64,000 nt of DNA from Acetivibrio cellulolyticus CD2 (GTDB lineage: Bacteria > Bacillota > Clostridia > Acetivibrionales > Acetivibrionaceae): assembly GCF_000179595.2 (NCBI RefSeq), contig NZ_JH556658.1:271765-335764 (forward strand), in the 5' to 3' direction. Below are positions 1-9,297 of this stretch, one piece after another; positions within the stretch are counted from its first letter, which is position 1; the number at the start of each line of letters is the position of its first letter. A program made the translations under genes and the position numbers. The notes under the pieces were generated by a model, which was given only the letters and a program-made list of their open reading frames with translations, did not search any database and was not told where the DNA came from.

Positions 1-633
1 GCGCTAAGAAAGTTAGTAGATAGCCTTGATATCAATCGTTACAAGGTAATGTCCATAAGTGATTCATCTTTAACACCAAGAAATTTCTACTGGGAGGTAT
101 TAACCCAACTAGGTTGCGAAGCAAAATTTTACAGAGGAGATGCAAAACGTCAGTTAACCCGTGAGCTATCGAACCTCATAGAAACACAAAAGAGGATACC
201 AGTGATAATATCAGACGAAGCACATCTTTTATCAAGAGAAATGCTAGAGGAAGTACGGTTTCTCTTAAACTTTAAGATGGATTCATACAATCCAATGAGT
301 TTAATTCTAGCGGGACAGAGTGAACTTAGAGATGTTCTGAAAAAACAGATATATGAGGCAATATGCCAAAGGATAGATATACGTTATCACCTTACCCCTT
401 ACGATCGGCAACAAACCGGAGAATACATCAAAAAGCATCTTGAATATGCAGGAGAAACCAGGGATATATTTACCGAGAAGGCTATTGGCGAAATTTATGA
501 CTATTCTCATGGAGTAGCAAGGAAAATCAATAAAGTATGTATAGCCTGCCTGATGCACGCAGCACAAAGGCAAACAAAGTTGATAGATGATCATGTAGTA
601 AGGCTCATAATTGAAGATGAATTCAATTGGTAA
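1..633 (+). CDS. ExeA-like AAA ATPase of a transposon, 5' end outside the window
   Basis: The reading frame is open from the first base, so the N-terminus and presumably the Walker A motif lie upstream. The visible 210 residues have a Walker B-like segment (VIISDEAHLL) followed by the sensor-type segment LILAGQSEL and a helical C-terminal lid. This is the pattern of ExeA/TniB-like ATPases that act as target-selection partners of DDE transposases. No transposase is in the window; it would be expected just upstream. The stop is followed within 10 bases by a hairpin and by what looks like the transposon end. Family-level assignment is fairly safe; the exact element is not identified. Confidence 0.75.
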   Translation, partial: ALRKLVDSLDINRYKVMSISDSSLTPRNFYWEVLTQLGCEAKFYRGDAKRQLTRELSNLIETQKRIPVIISDEAHLLSREMLEEVRFLLNFKMDSYNPMSLILAGQSELRDVLKKQIYEAICQRIDIRYHLTPYDRQQTGEYIKKHLEYAGETRDIFTEKAIGEIYDYSHGVARKINKVCIACLMHAAQRQTKLIDDHVVRLIIEDEFNW

Positions 634-640
634 TTAATTA

Positions 641-667
641 CCCTGTTCGGTGAAGTATCGGACAGGG
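641..667 (+). terminator. Hairpin just after the transposon ATPase gene
   Basis: An 8-bp stem (641-648 with 660-667, one G-T pair) encloses an 11-base loop. There is no U-run after it, so it may be a weak terminator or part of the transposon end rather than a classic intrinsic terminator. Confidence 0.3.
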
Positions 668-670
668 TTA

Positions 671-1645
671 ATGAGCAAAATATACGGACACAAAATTTGG
701 GCAAAGAGCGGTCAAACAGACCGAGCAGCGACACTAACGTTTGCCAATAAATATCCAGTGAGTTCAGAAACAAGACTAATAAAGCAATTAAAACTAAATA
801 GATTATTATCTGATTCATATGGACAACTAATATATTATGCAAGTACAGCTAAATATGAATTGTTTCTATATGAGTCATTCGATACGTTTGATTGGAAAAT
901 TTATTTTTTGTATGAGAATGATGTAAAAGAGGTTACAATTAAAAATGATGAAGATCGTAACATATATACATATCAAATTACAGAAGACGCAGTATATGTG
1001 TATTCAAACAAGATATATAAAGTTGATGTAAAAGATTATAAAGTAGAAATTTTAGAATTGCCATATAATGAGTTCGCAGTTGATTCAGCAACTTCAAATT
1101 TTGGAGGGGTTTTTATTCATAATGATAATTATTTTAAGGCAACTTCTGAATATAAAATTAAAAGATCTATAAACAAGCAAATAATTCAGAATGAGAATAG
1201 AGGGGTTTTTCTTAGGTATGATTTTAAAACAAAAAAAGCAGATACTATTTTCGAGGCTGATTATATTGAAAAGGTATTTCCAATAGATAATGGATATTTA
1301 GTATTATCGAGTGAAAAAGATACATTTAAACCATGCTTAAAGTATTATGATAATAGTTTAAAGCTTTTGAAATCTCAATATATTGAAATAAAGTCCGAAC
1401 ACGGAAAAATCACCACATGTGGTTTTGGCTCGTTTTTCTCCTTGCATGATGGTAAGTTATTTGGAGTAATGGGTGTAGATGGAAAGCGAATAAATGAACT
1501 TGTGGTAATTGACACGCAAACAGCAAAAGTACTCTATCAATCGGAATTCATTAATAAAAAAGCGTCAAAAGAGAAGTTGGGAGTATTAAGCGCAACATTT
1601 CATTTGCGTGAAAATGGAAAACTTGTTGATTTAAGCTCATACTAA
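671..1645 (+). CDS. Propeller-like hypothetical protein, N-terminus probably replaced by transposon-end sequence
   Basis: About 324 residues from the ATG at 671; a GTG at 650 is also possible. The body is rich in short beta-strand segments with aromatic residues (YELFLYESF, VYVYSNKIYKVD, ELVVIDTQTAKVLY), as in beta-propeller or DUF5050-like sensor domains. There is no signal peptide or membrane segment. The first 25-30 residues (around KSGQTDRAATLTF) look like read-through of the transposon end and do not match the rest in character. The gene has therefore probably lost its true start, and expression is doubtful. Function unknown. Confidence 0.45.
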   Translation: MSKIYGHKIWAKSGQTDRAATLTFANKYPVSSETRLIKQLKLNRLLSDSYGQLIYYASTAKYELFLYESFDTFDWKIYFLYENDVKEVTIKNDEDRNIYTYQITEDAVYVYSNKIYKVDVKDYKVEILELPYNEFAVDSATSNFGGVFIHNDNYFKATSEYKIKRSINKQIIQNENRGVFLRYDFKTKKADTIFEADYIEKVFPIDNGYLVLSSEKDTFKPCLKYYDNSLKLLKSQYIEIKSEHGKITTCGFGSFFSLHDGKLFGVMGVDGKRINELVVIDTQTAKVLYQSEFINKKASKEKLGVLSATFHLRENGKLVDLSSY

Positions 1646-1842
1646 ATATTGTAGGCAGCAGTATTCGGAGTGCCTGGCTTAGAAACAATGAATTATCACC
1701 CAAGGATGAAAACTGCTAAATAAGGATTCAATACAAAAACTTTTTGCCTTAAAAGCGTTTAATATTTTAGAATCTGCATTGGACAATAAGTCGATACAAG
1801 CGGAATTGATATGCTTCCCTTAAAGTAGACAGATTAAAATGG

Positions 1843-1886
1843 AACCTATAAAGTGGACGATAAAAAAATCCCTTTATAGGTTTTTT
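1843..1886. terminator. Hairpin between convergent genes
   Basis: An 11-bp perfect stem (1843-1853 with 1872-1882) is followed by a T-run on the + strand (1881-1887) and has a short T-run on the other side. It can serve both the + strand gene ending at 1645 and the - strand hydrogenase-like gene ending at 1898. The rest of 1646-1842 shows no gene. Confidence 0.6.
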
Positions 1887-1897
1887 ATTCAGCAAGA

Positions 1898-3280
1898 CTA
1901 TTCCCGTTTCAGCAGCTCTGAAACATGCCTGTTTTGAACGATCTCTTCGATAGAATGGATACCCGATTGTCTGAGTACTATCATTACGTTCATATTATCA
2001 AAAGGTGTCAGGATATATGAATCCTCCCCAGTTTCGTTAACTATCCTTGTTGCTCTGTCTGCATCTATGTTTGTCCTCGGGCCACCGACACAGCCTCCTG
2101 AGCAACCCATGCCTTCTATGAAATTCGCGTCTATTTCTTCTCCCGCATTTAGCCTGTCCAAGAGCTCCTTGCAGTTTTTAACGCCGTCGACGCGCTTCGA
2201 TTTGAGCTTGATGACCCTGCTTGGTTCAAGCCTGTTAACGACGGTTTTTACTGAAAAGCTCACACCTCCTGTTTTTGCATAAAGCCTCCCGCCAAGGGAC
2301 GCCTGATCCTTTTCGTCGCCGGGAAGATCTTTCGGATGTATTTTGAGAGCGTTAAAGATCTCAGCAAGCTCTCTGAAATTAATTACGAAATCAATGGCTC
2401 CGCGCAGTTCAGGTTCGTTGATCTCAGCTTTTTTTGCTATGCATGGAGCGAAAAAGACGACTGCGGCGTCCTTGTACAATTCCTTTAGGAACCTGCCCGA
2501 TGCGATCATGGGGGAGACTGATGGGGACATATGCCTATACATTTCTGGGTAGCCTTTCCTGGTCAGATTGAACCACACCGGGCAGCAGCAGCTGGTCAGG
2601 AAGAAATCTTTTTCTGTTTTGACGAGGCTGCTGAACTCGAACGCCTCGCGTATAGATAGAATATCTGCAAACATGGCGACTTCGATCATGTCTTCAAAGC
2701 CCATTACCCTGAAGGCTGATCTTAGCTGCCCCAAAGTTACATCTTCGCCGAACTGTCCAGCTATGGCAGGTGCAACTACGGCAAAAACCTTTCTGCTTTT
2801 GCTCTTCAGCAGGTCGATCAGCGGGATGAACTCGATCTTGTCGGCCAGTGCTCCGAAATCACAACTGACTACACATCCGCCGCAGCTTAGGCATTTATTG
2901 TTCTCAATGACGGGACCTTCATTCCTTCTGTAGATCTGGGCCTCATATTTGCAATGGCCGCTGCAGTCGGGGTCTTCGCAGTATTTGCAGGCACCGTCTA
3001 TTTTCGCGATAATCGTTTCACCAACTGCTTCGGATTTCTTTACGATATCAAGCTCGTCTGAGAACTCTCTGCCGCCCTTCGGATCCAGCCCCATCGCAAT
3101 TCGGATATGATCCTTTATAAAAGGCAGATCCTGATCCGTAAAGTTATATTTGACCCTGATATCATCAGCAAGCTTATTAAGATCGTCGGCAGTATTAAGG
3201 CGGTCGTTCCAATACATTTCTACGATCTCACCGAAAATTTTCATTCTTTTTTCCTGAAAACCAGCAAAGCGGTTGTCCAT
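1898..3280 (-). CDS. [FeFe]-hydrogenase-like iron-sulfur protein with variant H-cluster motifs
   Basis: 460 residues. A ferredoxin-like region (C98, C101, C106, C110 and C130, C133, C136, C140) could bind two [4Fe-4S] clusters. The H-cluster motifs follow: L1 is TSCCCPVW at 229-236, L2 is APCIAKKAE at 278-286 and L3 is EGMGCSGGC at 389-397. All H-cluster cysteines are present, but L1 has an extra Cys and L2 begins with Ala where group A enzymes have Met. This suggests a group B or other non-classical hydrogenase, perhaps redox-sensing, rather than the main H2-evolving enzyme. The start is preceded by GGGGTGG. The DNA is about half G+C (33 and 30 of 60 in two sampled lines), unlike its neighbours, which suggests transfer. 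Confidence 0.85.
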   Translation of the reverse strand: MDNRFAGFQEKRMKIFGEIVEMYWNDRLNTADDLNKLADDIRVKYNFTDQDLPFIKDHIRIAMGLDPKGGREFSDELDIVKKSEAVGETIIAKIDGACKYCEDPDCSGHCKYEAQIYRRNEGPVIENNKCLSCGGCVVSCDFGALADKIEFIPLIDLLKSKSRKVFAVVAPAIAGQFGEDVTLGQLRSAFRVMGFEDMIEVAMFADILSIREAFEFSSLVKTEKDFFLTSCCCPVWFNLTRKGYPEMYRHMSPSVSPMIASGRFLKELYKDAAVVFFAPCIAKKAEINEPELRGAIDFVINFRELAEIFNALKIHPKDLPGDEKDQASLGGRLYAKTGGVSFSVKTVVNRLEPSRVIKLKSKRVDGVKNCKELLDRLNAGEEIDANFIEGMGCSGGCVGGPRTNIDADRATRIVNETGEDSYILTPFDNMNVMIVLRQSGIHSIEEIVQNRHVSELLKRE

Positions 3281-3779
3281 AAAATACCACCCCGTCTTAT
3301 TTAATGTGATTTGACATTTGTAGCTTGCCCAACAGATTTAAAAATATCATATTGAACATGGGTTTGGCAACTATTTTAATATGATTTCAACGAAATAAGT
3401 AAACACAAAAATTTAACTAAAAAGTGAAAATAATTAGGGACTATCATTTATGTATTTTACTATTTGAGTCTAGTAAAATGTTATAAGTTGTGTAGTTATT
3501 GATTTACTAACGTACCGCATTAGGCAGCCTGCAATGAATGACAGGATAACGCTCATTTGGTTTGAGAACTTATAACCATGTCAGATTATATGATGCTATT
3601 TCCAATAGCAACCGGATATATCCTATTAGTTATTAGGGATGTTGAGAACAAATATGATACAAAAATTCTAATGTTAAATTTTATATGTTTGACAGCAGAT
3701 ACTATAAAGAATTTAACTCGATTATGGTCCACCACAGTAATGTGCTGTCAAGTGTTAGAAATCGAAGGAGAGAATAAAG
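3281..3779. other. Non-coding stretch upstream of the hydrogenase-like gene
   Basis: No convincing gene. The clearest object is a 9-bp perfect inverted repeat (ATTTTACTA, 3454-3462 with 3471-3479, 8-base loop), which could be an operator or hairpin. An open frame at 3578-3787 has no ribosome site and is not called. Confidence 0.4.
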
Positions 3780-3878
3780 ATGTTTGAAATAGATACAAGT
3801 GAAGAAGCATTTATGCTATCATACTTTGAAAGGCATAGAGACAAAAAGGTTTATAGATACCTATTTATCGATGACTAA
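3780..3878 (+). CDS. Possible 32-residue peptide
   Basis: A short frame beginning MFEIDTSEEAF, charged and soluble, is preceded by AAGGAGAG at a suitable distance from its ATG. No family is recognised and nothing around it indicates a role. It may be a real small protein or the remains of a larger gene. Confidence 0.3.
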   Translation: MFEIDTSEEAFMLSYFERHRDKKVYRYLFIDD

Positions 3879-4115
3879 CTTTTGATATAAGATCTTCTGC
3901 CTAATATTGAGAATGTACTCGGCATTAAAGGAGAGCAGATAAAATAAATTAAAGATGGTTGTGGAAGAGAAAAAGGTAGTGGCTTGAATAAACTAGCAGC
4001 TAGCGTTTTAAGGCGCTGTTAACAGGGGCTTATAGCCCCAGAACATAACAACCATTTTACGGGTGGTTCCTGATTAACTTACTTACATTCCCAGTATACT
4101 TCCCATACTACTTAC
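3879..4115. other. Non-coding, with a GC-rich hairpin
   Basis: A 6-bp GC hairpin (GGGGCT 4025-4030, AGCCCC 4034-4039) sits in otherwise plain sequence. It has no U-run, so it is not a standard terminator. It lies 77 bases beyond the end of the - strand HEAT-repeat gene. Confidence 0.3.
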
Positions 4116-5411
4116 TTAAATTCCCTCCTCAATTTTTGCTTGAATAGAATTAATAATTTCCCTATATCTGTGCTTTTGGTCAGGACGGGCCTTTTTTTCT
4201 GCTTTAATTAATTTTGAAATAGTACAGGAGCCCATAATTTTCAGCCCTTCTGATGCATATTTTCGAAGTTTTGGATTGTTGTCTGATAATAGATCAATAA
4301 TTAAAGGTATTGCCGGTTCGTATTTTGAAAACGATAATGTTCGTATAGCACTTTTCCTAACATCAATTCGTGGATCGTGTAATAATTTGCAGGTAACATT
4401 TAAATAATGCTGCCTATCTGAAACTTGTCTGAGACATCTGTGTGCATTTGACCTTACTCTGGAATCATTATGATCTATTAATGAAGTAACAACGTCTATT
4501 ACATTATTATTTTTGAATTTTGACAGTTTTTTTAATGCCATTATAATTTTTTCGCTATCACTACTCTGGGCATCATTTATTAAATCGTATAACTGATTTT
4601 TATCTTCAATAGGGTCACTAAAGCTAGAATTTTCTGGACTATGAAGCTCTATATATGCTTTGTTGAGTTCTTTTATTTGATCTTCACCAAGAAACAGAGG
4701 TTTTAAGTTTTTAATGTGCAATAAGCCCTCCTTTTTAAGCTGCTGACATATACTTTCATAGTATTCAATGCTGAAATCTTCTTTAATTGCTAACGTTTGA
4801 TTGACTTTAGCATATTTTGCACTTTCGCCAATCAGCACAAAAGCATCGATTCCTACAAGGCAATCATATGCTTTCTTTGAGAGAGTTCTATCTTTAATCT
4901 GCCAAATTTCATAAAGCCATGAAATATAATCTTGCCGACTTAAAGTATTGGTGGTTGAAATTAATTGTAACAATCTACAAACCCACTGGTTTGATTGTGT
5001 TTTTATTTGTGTAATATACCAATTGGCTGTAAAAGTCGGTAGCATTTCATGCAATTTATTTTGATACTTACTATCCAAATTGATTTTTCCATCAAGATAG
5101 GCAGTAAAAACCTGCTTTTTAGCTGATTCCACCCCATCCCAATCTAAAATCGAAGTAGCAGCTTTTTCTGACAATTTGGACTCCGGATCATTAAGAAGGT
5201 TCAACAAATATTGTTTGTACTGATTATTGTACACTATACTTTGTTTGTAAGTATTGACTTTTATGGTTTCAATTTCTTTATTTTCCTCATCCAATTTTCT
5301 GTCTGACCATGAAGGTACATTTAGCGGAAGCATTTTTTGTAATGAATTAAAGTTTTCTTTATCATCATGATTATTGATTTTAATAAGATTGTGAAACAAG
5401 GTTTCCAACAT
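4116..5411 (-). CDS. HEAT-repeat protein, C-terminal part separated by a frameshift
   Basis: 431 residues made of helical pairs, with clear HEAT/PBS-lyase-type repeats near the end (residues about 290-400, for example DPRIDVRKSAIRTLS and NNPKLRKYASEGLKIMG). The ATG at 5411 has no ribosome site. The frame is open a little further upstream and continues in sense from the larger upstream frame, which it overlaps by 91 bases in the -1 register. I read it as the C-terminal third of a single protein of about 1,480 residues. Such alpha-solenoids bind proteins or nucleic acid; the partner is unknown. Confidence 0.6.
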   Translation of the reverse strand: MLETLFHNLIKINNHDDKENFNSLQKMLPLNVPSWSDRKLDEENKEIETIKVNTYKQSIVYNNQYKQYLLNLLNDPESKLSEKAATSILDWDGVESAKKQVFTAYLDGKINLDSKYQNKLHEMLPTFTANWYITQIKTQSNQWVCRLLQLISTTNTLSRQDYISWLYEIWQIKDRTLSKKAYDCLVGIDAFVLIGESAKYAKVNQTLAIKEDFSIEYYESICQQLKKEGLLHIKNLKPLFLGEDQIKELNKAYIELHSPENSSFSDPIEDKNQLYDLINDAQSSDSEKIIMALKKLSKFKNNNVIDVVTSLIDHNDSRVRSNAHRCLRQVSDRQHYLNVTCKLLHDPRIDVRKSAIRTLSFSKYEPAIPLIIDLLSDNNPKLRKYASEGLKIMGSCTISKLIKAEKKARPDQKHRYREIINSIQAKIEEGI

Positions 5412-8400
5412 ATTTTTGTATTGACCGGCATTAAGACCTTCTTATTTTCTATAATACAAGAAGTATGGTCAGACGTATCATAATTTATAAAGCTTAATTT
5501 ATAAGCATCTTTTAGTAAATTAATTCTATCGAGTGCATTAAGTTTAAAAATGATACTATAAACATCTGAATCAAGCAAAATACAATTGCTTTGTTTGATT
5601 AATTTGCAAGCCCAGTCATAATCAGGAGCAATAACTATTGGAATTTCTCTTATAAATGCTGTTGCTTTAACAGCAATGGGCTTTGGAAGTAAAGTGAATA
5701 CTTTGTTTAGTATTTGGATAATTCTCTGTGCCAGATCTAAAGTTATAGTGTCTGATTGAAGAATTTTGAGTATTACAAATACTTTATCAGCTATTATTTC
5801 ATAATGTTTATCTGTAAATGATTTTTCAGCAATTTCAAGAAACTTTTTAACGCTGTTCATAGAGAAAGGTTCTGTTTCACTTATAAAGTCAAGCCATTCT
5901 ATTGGAAAATGGAGTATAACAAACTCCATTTCAGAGTCTGATAGAGATCTTCTTCTCAATAGTCCTTTTATTTCATTTTTGTCCCAGAGGTCATTAGATT
6001 CACTTAAAATATCCGATGTCATGATTTTTTTATTTATAAAGCTGGTTTTATTAATGAGTTTGTTGAATTTATCCTTGTAAAAGTTATTTTCACTATTAAT
6101 TAATTCAATAATGCTGCCATTTATGAGCCTTATTCTGCCATCTATCAATGCTTCAATAACTATTTGTGATGCTTTTGATTTATTTCTCAATAAGTTTTTT
6201 ACCAATTCTTTATTTATGTTCCCATCAAATGTTTTTAGTAAAAGTTCAGTTTTTCTTTCTTCACTTGATTTTTCAAGTTCTCTTAATATGAGTAACAAGT
6301 GCCCGGGACCTGCAACAGCTTTGAGTGCATCTGTCAGAAGCTGTCTGAACTCAGTGTTATCATGATGAGAAAGCCAGAATACAAGACTTTTAACAATTTT
6401 ATAGTCACCAATTTTGGCTAATGCTTTAGCTGCTGTTTTCTTTATATTCATGTTTGGATGTTCAAGACATTTAACTACATAGCTGCTAGCCCATACTGCA
6501 TTAAATTCTTCCATTGCAATATTTGCCTGCCTTATAGTTTCAACATCATCTTTTTCAAGAAGTCTTAATATATCAAAGGAATGGCCAATGACATGTTGTT
6601 TTACCATACATCTGATTACCATTTTTCGAATCTGAGGTTCCTTATGTCTGATTAGTTTTCGGATTTTGGATGAAATATTATTGTATTTGAGATTTTCAAG
6701 GATTTCAAGAAGGATTCTTATTTCTTCAGGTGATGATGTCCTGTTTTCAATTATATCAAATACTATTTCGGATAACAGGATTTCTCCTGCCTGATGAGCG
6801 GTTTCAGCTTTTAAAAGGTATACTGGCCTTATTTTACCCCTTTTAAATAGGTTTTCTCCAAACTTAATAATAGCCTGGTGTATGCTATTGGATACAACAG
6901 GTTCGCTTTTGTATTCTTCTTTATCCACAGCTTCAAAATGTTTGTTTGCAGCTATCTCTGAAACATGCCTCATTAAAAGCTGGGATATTTCTTCTATTGT
7001 TTTAGAACTTCCATATTGGCAGAGGGTTAGAATTATTTCTTCTGAAACAAGATCTTTTTGAAGCAATAACAGTTTCATGTCAATTTCACTTAAGGTTGGT
7101 ACAATATCACATATTATACCGGATGGAATATTGACGGGATTCAGTTTTGCTTTTAATATATTCCGTTTTTCGTTTTTACTCAAGTGCCATAAAAGCGTTA
7201 ATGCCTCTTTTTGATAGGGAAAAATATATGGAGCTATAAAATGATTATCTGACTCAACACCTAAAGCATTCCATAAAATATCAACAGTTTTCTCACTCCC
7301 AATGTGTTTTAACGCATTTAGACATTCCTGGGGACAAGCTTCCAGATAATTCAATATGATTTCTTCTTCGGCTTTTCCTCCAACCATTCCAATAACTTTT
7401 ATAATACTTTTTTTTGTAGAAATATCATTGACTCTTTCAAGAACGTTTAACAGCATTTTTAGCTTGCTCTCTGTCTGAAGTAGTGGAATAACCAGACACA
7501 TCCTATTCCATAGATCAAAATCATCTTTCATGGAGTTTAATCTTAATATTAATTGTTCGCGACATGTAAATGTTATCATTTCAAATATTTGTTCACTGCA
7601 TTTGCTGTTCTCAATAAATATTTTTATTAAATCCTCCAGGTGGTTTTCTTTTATAAAAATACCACAATGGTGAAGTGTTTCCAAAGCGTTAAAACATGCT
7701 TCTCCAAAACATAAACTGTCAGATGATGAAATGCTTAATATATCATCAATCAAATCTTTCCTTGAGCTTCTTCCTAAAGCTTTCATCGTTTCACATCTGA
7801 TCAACGGGTTTTGTTTTTCATCTTTTAAAATTAGTTCAAGTTTGTCAAACTGGTCCCAGGATTCCAATAGCTTTACGGCTGATTTTTTTACATAAAAGGA
7901 ATCAGTTTTAAATGCTTTTTCAACTAGTACTTTCGGATAGTCTTCACATTGAGCCCATCCTTCTGAGAGAAATTCTAACGCATCTTTAAGAACTAATAAA
8001 TTTGATGTTCTGCAAAGCTGCATAAGGTATTCATATGCCTGATTAGGTAAGATAATACAGTTGCTCAGACTTTGCCTTATTAACTTTAATGTAATATTTT
8101 GAACATTATAATTATTTGAAGAACAGATTTTCTCAAAGAAGATTTCCGGATACAATAACTTTTTTGTATCCAAATCAAATAATCCCTGAAGAGTTATTTC
8201 ATCAATATCATTAAAATCAATTTTATCTGTTTGAAGATAGAATTCCAGCTGTCTCAATTTTAGCTGTACCACAATTGGAGCACTCCAACTTTTCCAATTA
8301 GGGAATACCATTTTGCTATTATAATTAAATAATTCATAGAATACATCAGCATATAACAATTGCAAATCTGGGGAATTTTGAAGATTTACATCTTGTATAA

Positions 8401-8554
8401 TCTTAGACCATTGAGATAATACTTTGTTGTTTGTTTCTGAATGAATGTTTTCCATTAAATAGTTGAGCGAAATATATACTTTGGAAATATCATCACTTTC
8501 TATTAGTTCGTGCAATAAATCAACAGGCATTCCTGGACTATTAAAATTATTCAT
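5321..8554 (-). CDS. Giant HEAT-repeat protein, N-terminal part
   Basis: About 1,077 residues from the ATG at 8554, preferred over 8572 because AAAGG lies a suitable distance upstream of it. The protein is almost entirely helical with scattered HEAT repeats (KKSAVKLLESWDQF; NMNIKKTAAKALAKIGDY near residues 690-710). It has no signal peptide or membrane segment, so it is probably cytoplasmic. The last 30 residues, rich in Lys, Ile and Cys, read like frame-shifted sequence; the alternative frame continues sensibly into the downstream frame. Either a one-base change has broken the gene or the window has a base error near 5411-5445. Function unknown. Confidence 0.6.
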   Translation of the reverse strand: MNNFNSPGMPVDLLHELIESDDISKVYISLNYLMENIHSETNNKVLSQWSKIIQDVNLQNSPDLQLLYADVFYELFNYNSKMVFPNWKSWSAPIVVQLKLRQLEFYLQTDKIDFNDIDEITLQGLFDLDTKKLLYPEIFFEKICSSNNYNVQNITLKLIRQSLSNCIILPNQAYEYLMQLCRTSNLLVLKDALEFLSEGWAQCEDYPKVLVEKAFKTDSFYVKKSAVKLLESWDQFDKLELILKDEKQNPLIRCETMKALGRSSRKDLIDDILSISSSDSLCFGEACFNALETLHHCGIFIKENHLEDLIKIFIENSKCSEQIFEMITFTCREQLILRLNSMKDDFDLWNRMCLVIPLLQTESKLKMLLNVLERVNDISTKKSIIKVIGMVGGKAEEEIILNYLEACPQECLNALKHIGSEKTVDILWNALGVESDNHFIAPYIFPYQKEALTLLWHLSKNEKRNILKAKLNPVNIPSGIICDIVPTLSEIDMKLLLLQKDLVSEEIILTLCQYGSSKTIEEISQLLMRHVSEIAANKHFEAVDKEEYKSEPVVSNSIHQAIIKFGENLFKRGKIRPVYLLKAETAHQAGEILLSEIVFDIIENRTSSPEEIRILLEILENLKYNNISSKIRKLIRHKEPQIRKMVIRCMVKQHVIGHSFDILRLLEKDDVETIRQANIAMEEFNAVWASSYVVKCLEHPNMNIKKTAAKALAKIGDYKIVKSLVFWLSHHDNTEFRQLLTDALKAVAGPGHLLLILRELEKSSEERKTELLLKTFDGNINKELVKNLLRNKSKASQIVIEALIDGRIRLINGSIIELINSENNFYKDKFNKLINKTSFINKKIMTSDILSESNDLWDKNEIKGLLRRRSLSDSEMEFVILHFPIEWLDFISETEPFSMNSVKKFLEIAEKSFTDKHYEIIADKVFVILKILQSDTITLDLAQRIIQILNKVFTLLPKPIAVKATAFIREIPIVIAPDYDWACKLIKQSNCILLDSDVYSIIFKLNALDRINLLKDAYKLSFINYDTSDHTSCIIENKKVLMPVNTKICWKPCFTILLKSIIMMIKKTLIHYKKCFR

Positions 8555-8572
8555 GTTATTAGTGCCTTTCAT

Positions 8573-9297
8573 GTTTATTATTTATGAGACCATACAGGCT
8601 GAAGGAAAATGTATTTTGGAAGCTTTAATAATAAAGAAATTCCAACATAATGATAACAAAAATGTAAGTATTAGTGCAAGAGATTGTATTATGTTCAACA
8701 TATAAACATAAACCGTGTTATAAACCGTGATATTATCATATATTATTATTGACATTTCTTGTGACTGTGATATACAATATCCGTTGTGTTTTCTATACAT
8801 TGGTCCATAGAGATAATTTTCCTTGAATTGAAACAACACCCACACCTCGGAATATGTCAAACCAGAGACTTTGATGCTTAAATTGCAAGTCTTTCAATTA
8901 GTATGATGCTTTACATTTTCTGTCGTATTTTATATGAATAGAAGCTCATGAAAATTTAGGGGACTTATTTATATAGAATGATTGTGTAAGAAAACTTGCA
9001 CAAAGGCTCTGATAGTTGACTAATGAACTATCGCAGATTGTAATTGATAGTGTCTCGAAAAGTGGAAAGTAGAACTGGAAATTAAAAAAAACAACAATAT
9101 CAATTCATTAAGGAATTATTTGAAACCTGGTTTTTAGTAATCGGATGTTCGAGGTCAGTAATCCTGCTTAAAAATAGAATTTGGAGTTTGCAGATACTGT
9201 TGATATAGCGGGACTTGAGCTACATATTTAAACGGGGAAGGCATCTAAATTATGGGTGCCAAACTCAATTTATATTGTCAAGGAGAGGAAACAGATT
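8573..9297. other. Long intergenic region
   Basis: About 725 bases without a supported gene. It holds a + strand promoter-like pair (listed separately) and two small inverted repeats: GATAGTT/AACTATC at 9011-9032 and a hairpin at about 9239-9259 just before the membrane protein gene. A frame on the - strand (8582-8860) has no ribosome site and an implausible composition. Confidence 0.4.
8749..8776 (+). promoter_or_regulatory. Sigma-A-like promoter candidate
   Basis: TTGACA (8749-8754), a 16-base spacer and TATACA (8771-8776). It points toward the membrane protein gene but lies about 520 bases from it, so the link is uncertain. Confidence 0.3.

Noticed and set aside
1646-1842. Remains of a second insertion sequence (AAAGTAGAC / AAAGTGGAC repeats)
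   Set aside because: Two short similar words are not enough; no terminal repeats or transposase seen.
3578-3787. 69-residue open frame
   Set aside because: No ribosome site, odd composition and no recognised similarity.
5400-5445. Programmed -1 frameshift in the HEAT gene
   Set aside because: No standard slippery heptamer; the A-run could slip but a mutation or sequence error is simpler.
8582-8860. 92-residue - strand frame upstream of the HEAT gene
   Set aside because: No ribosome site; composition looks like A/T-rich non-coding sequence.
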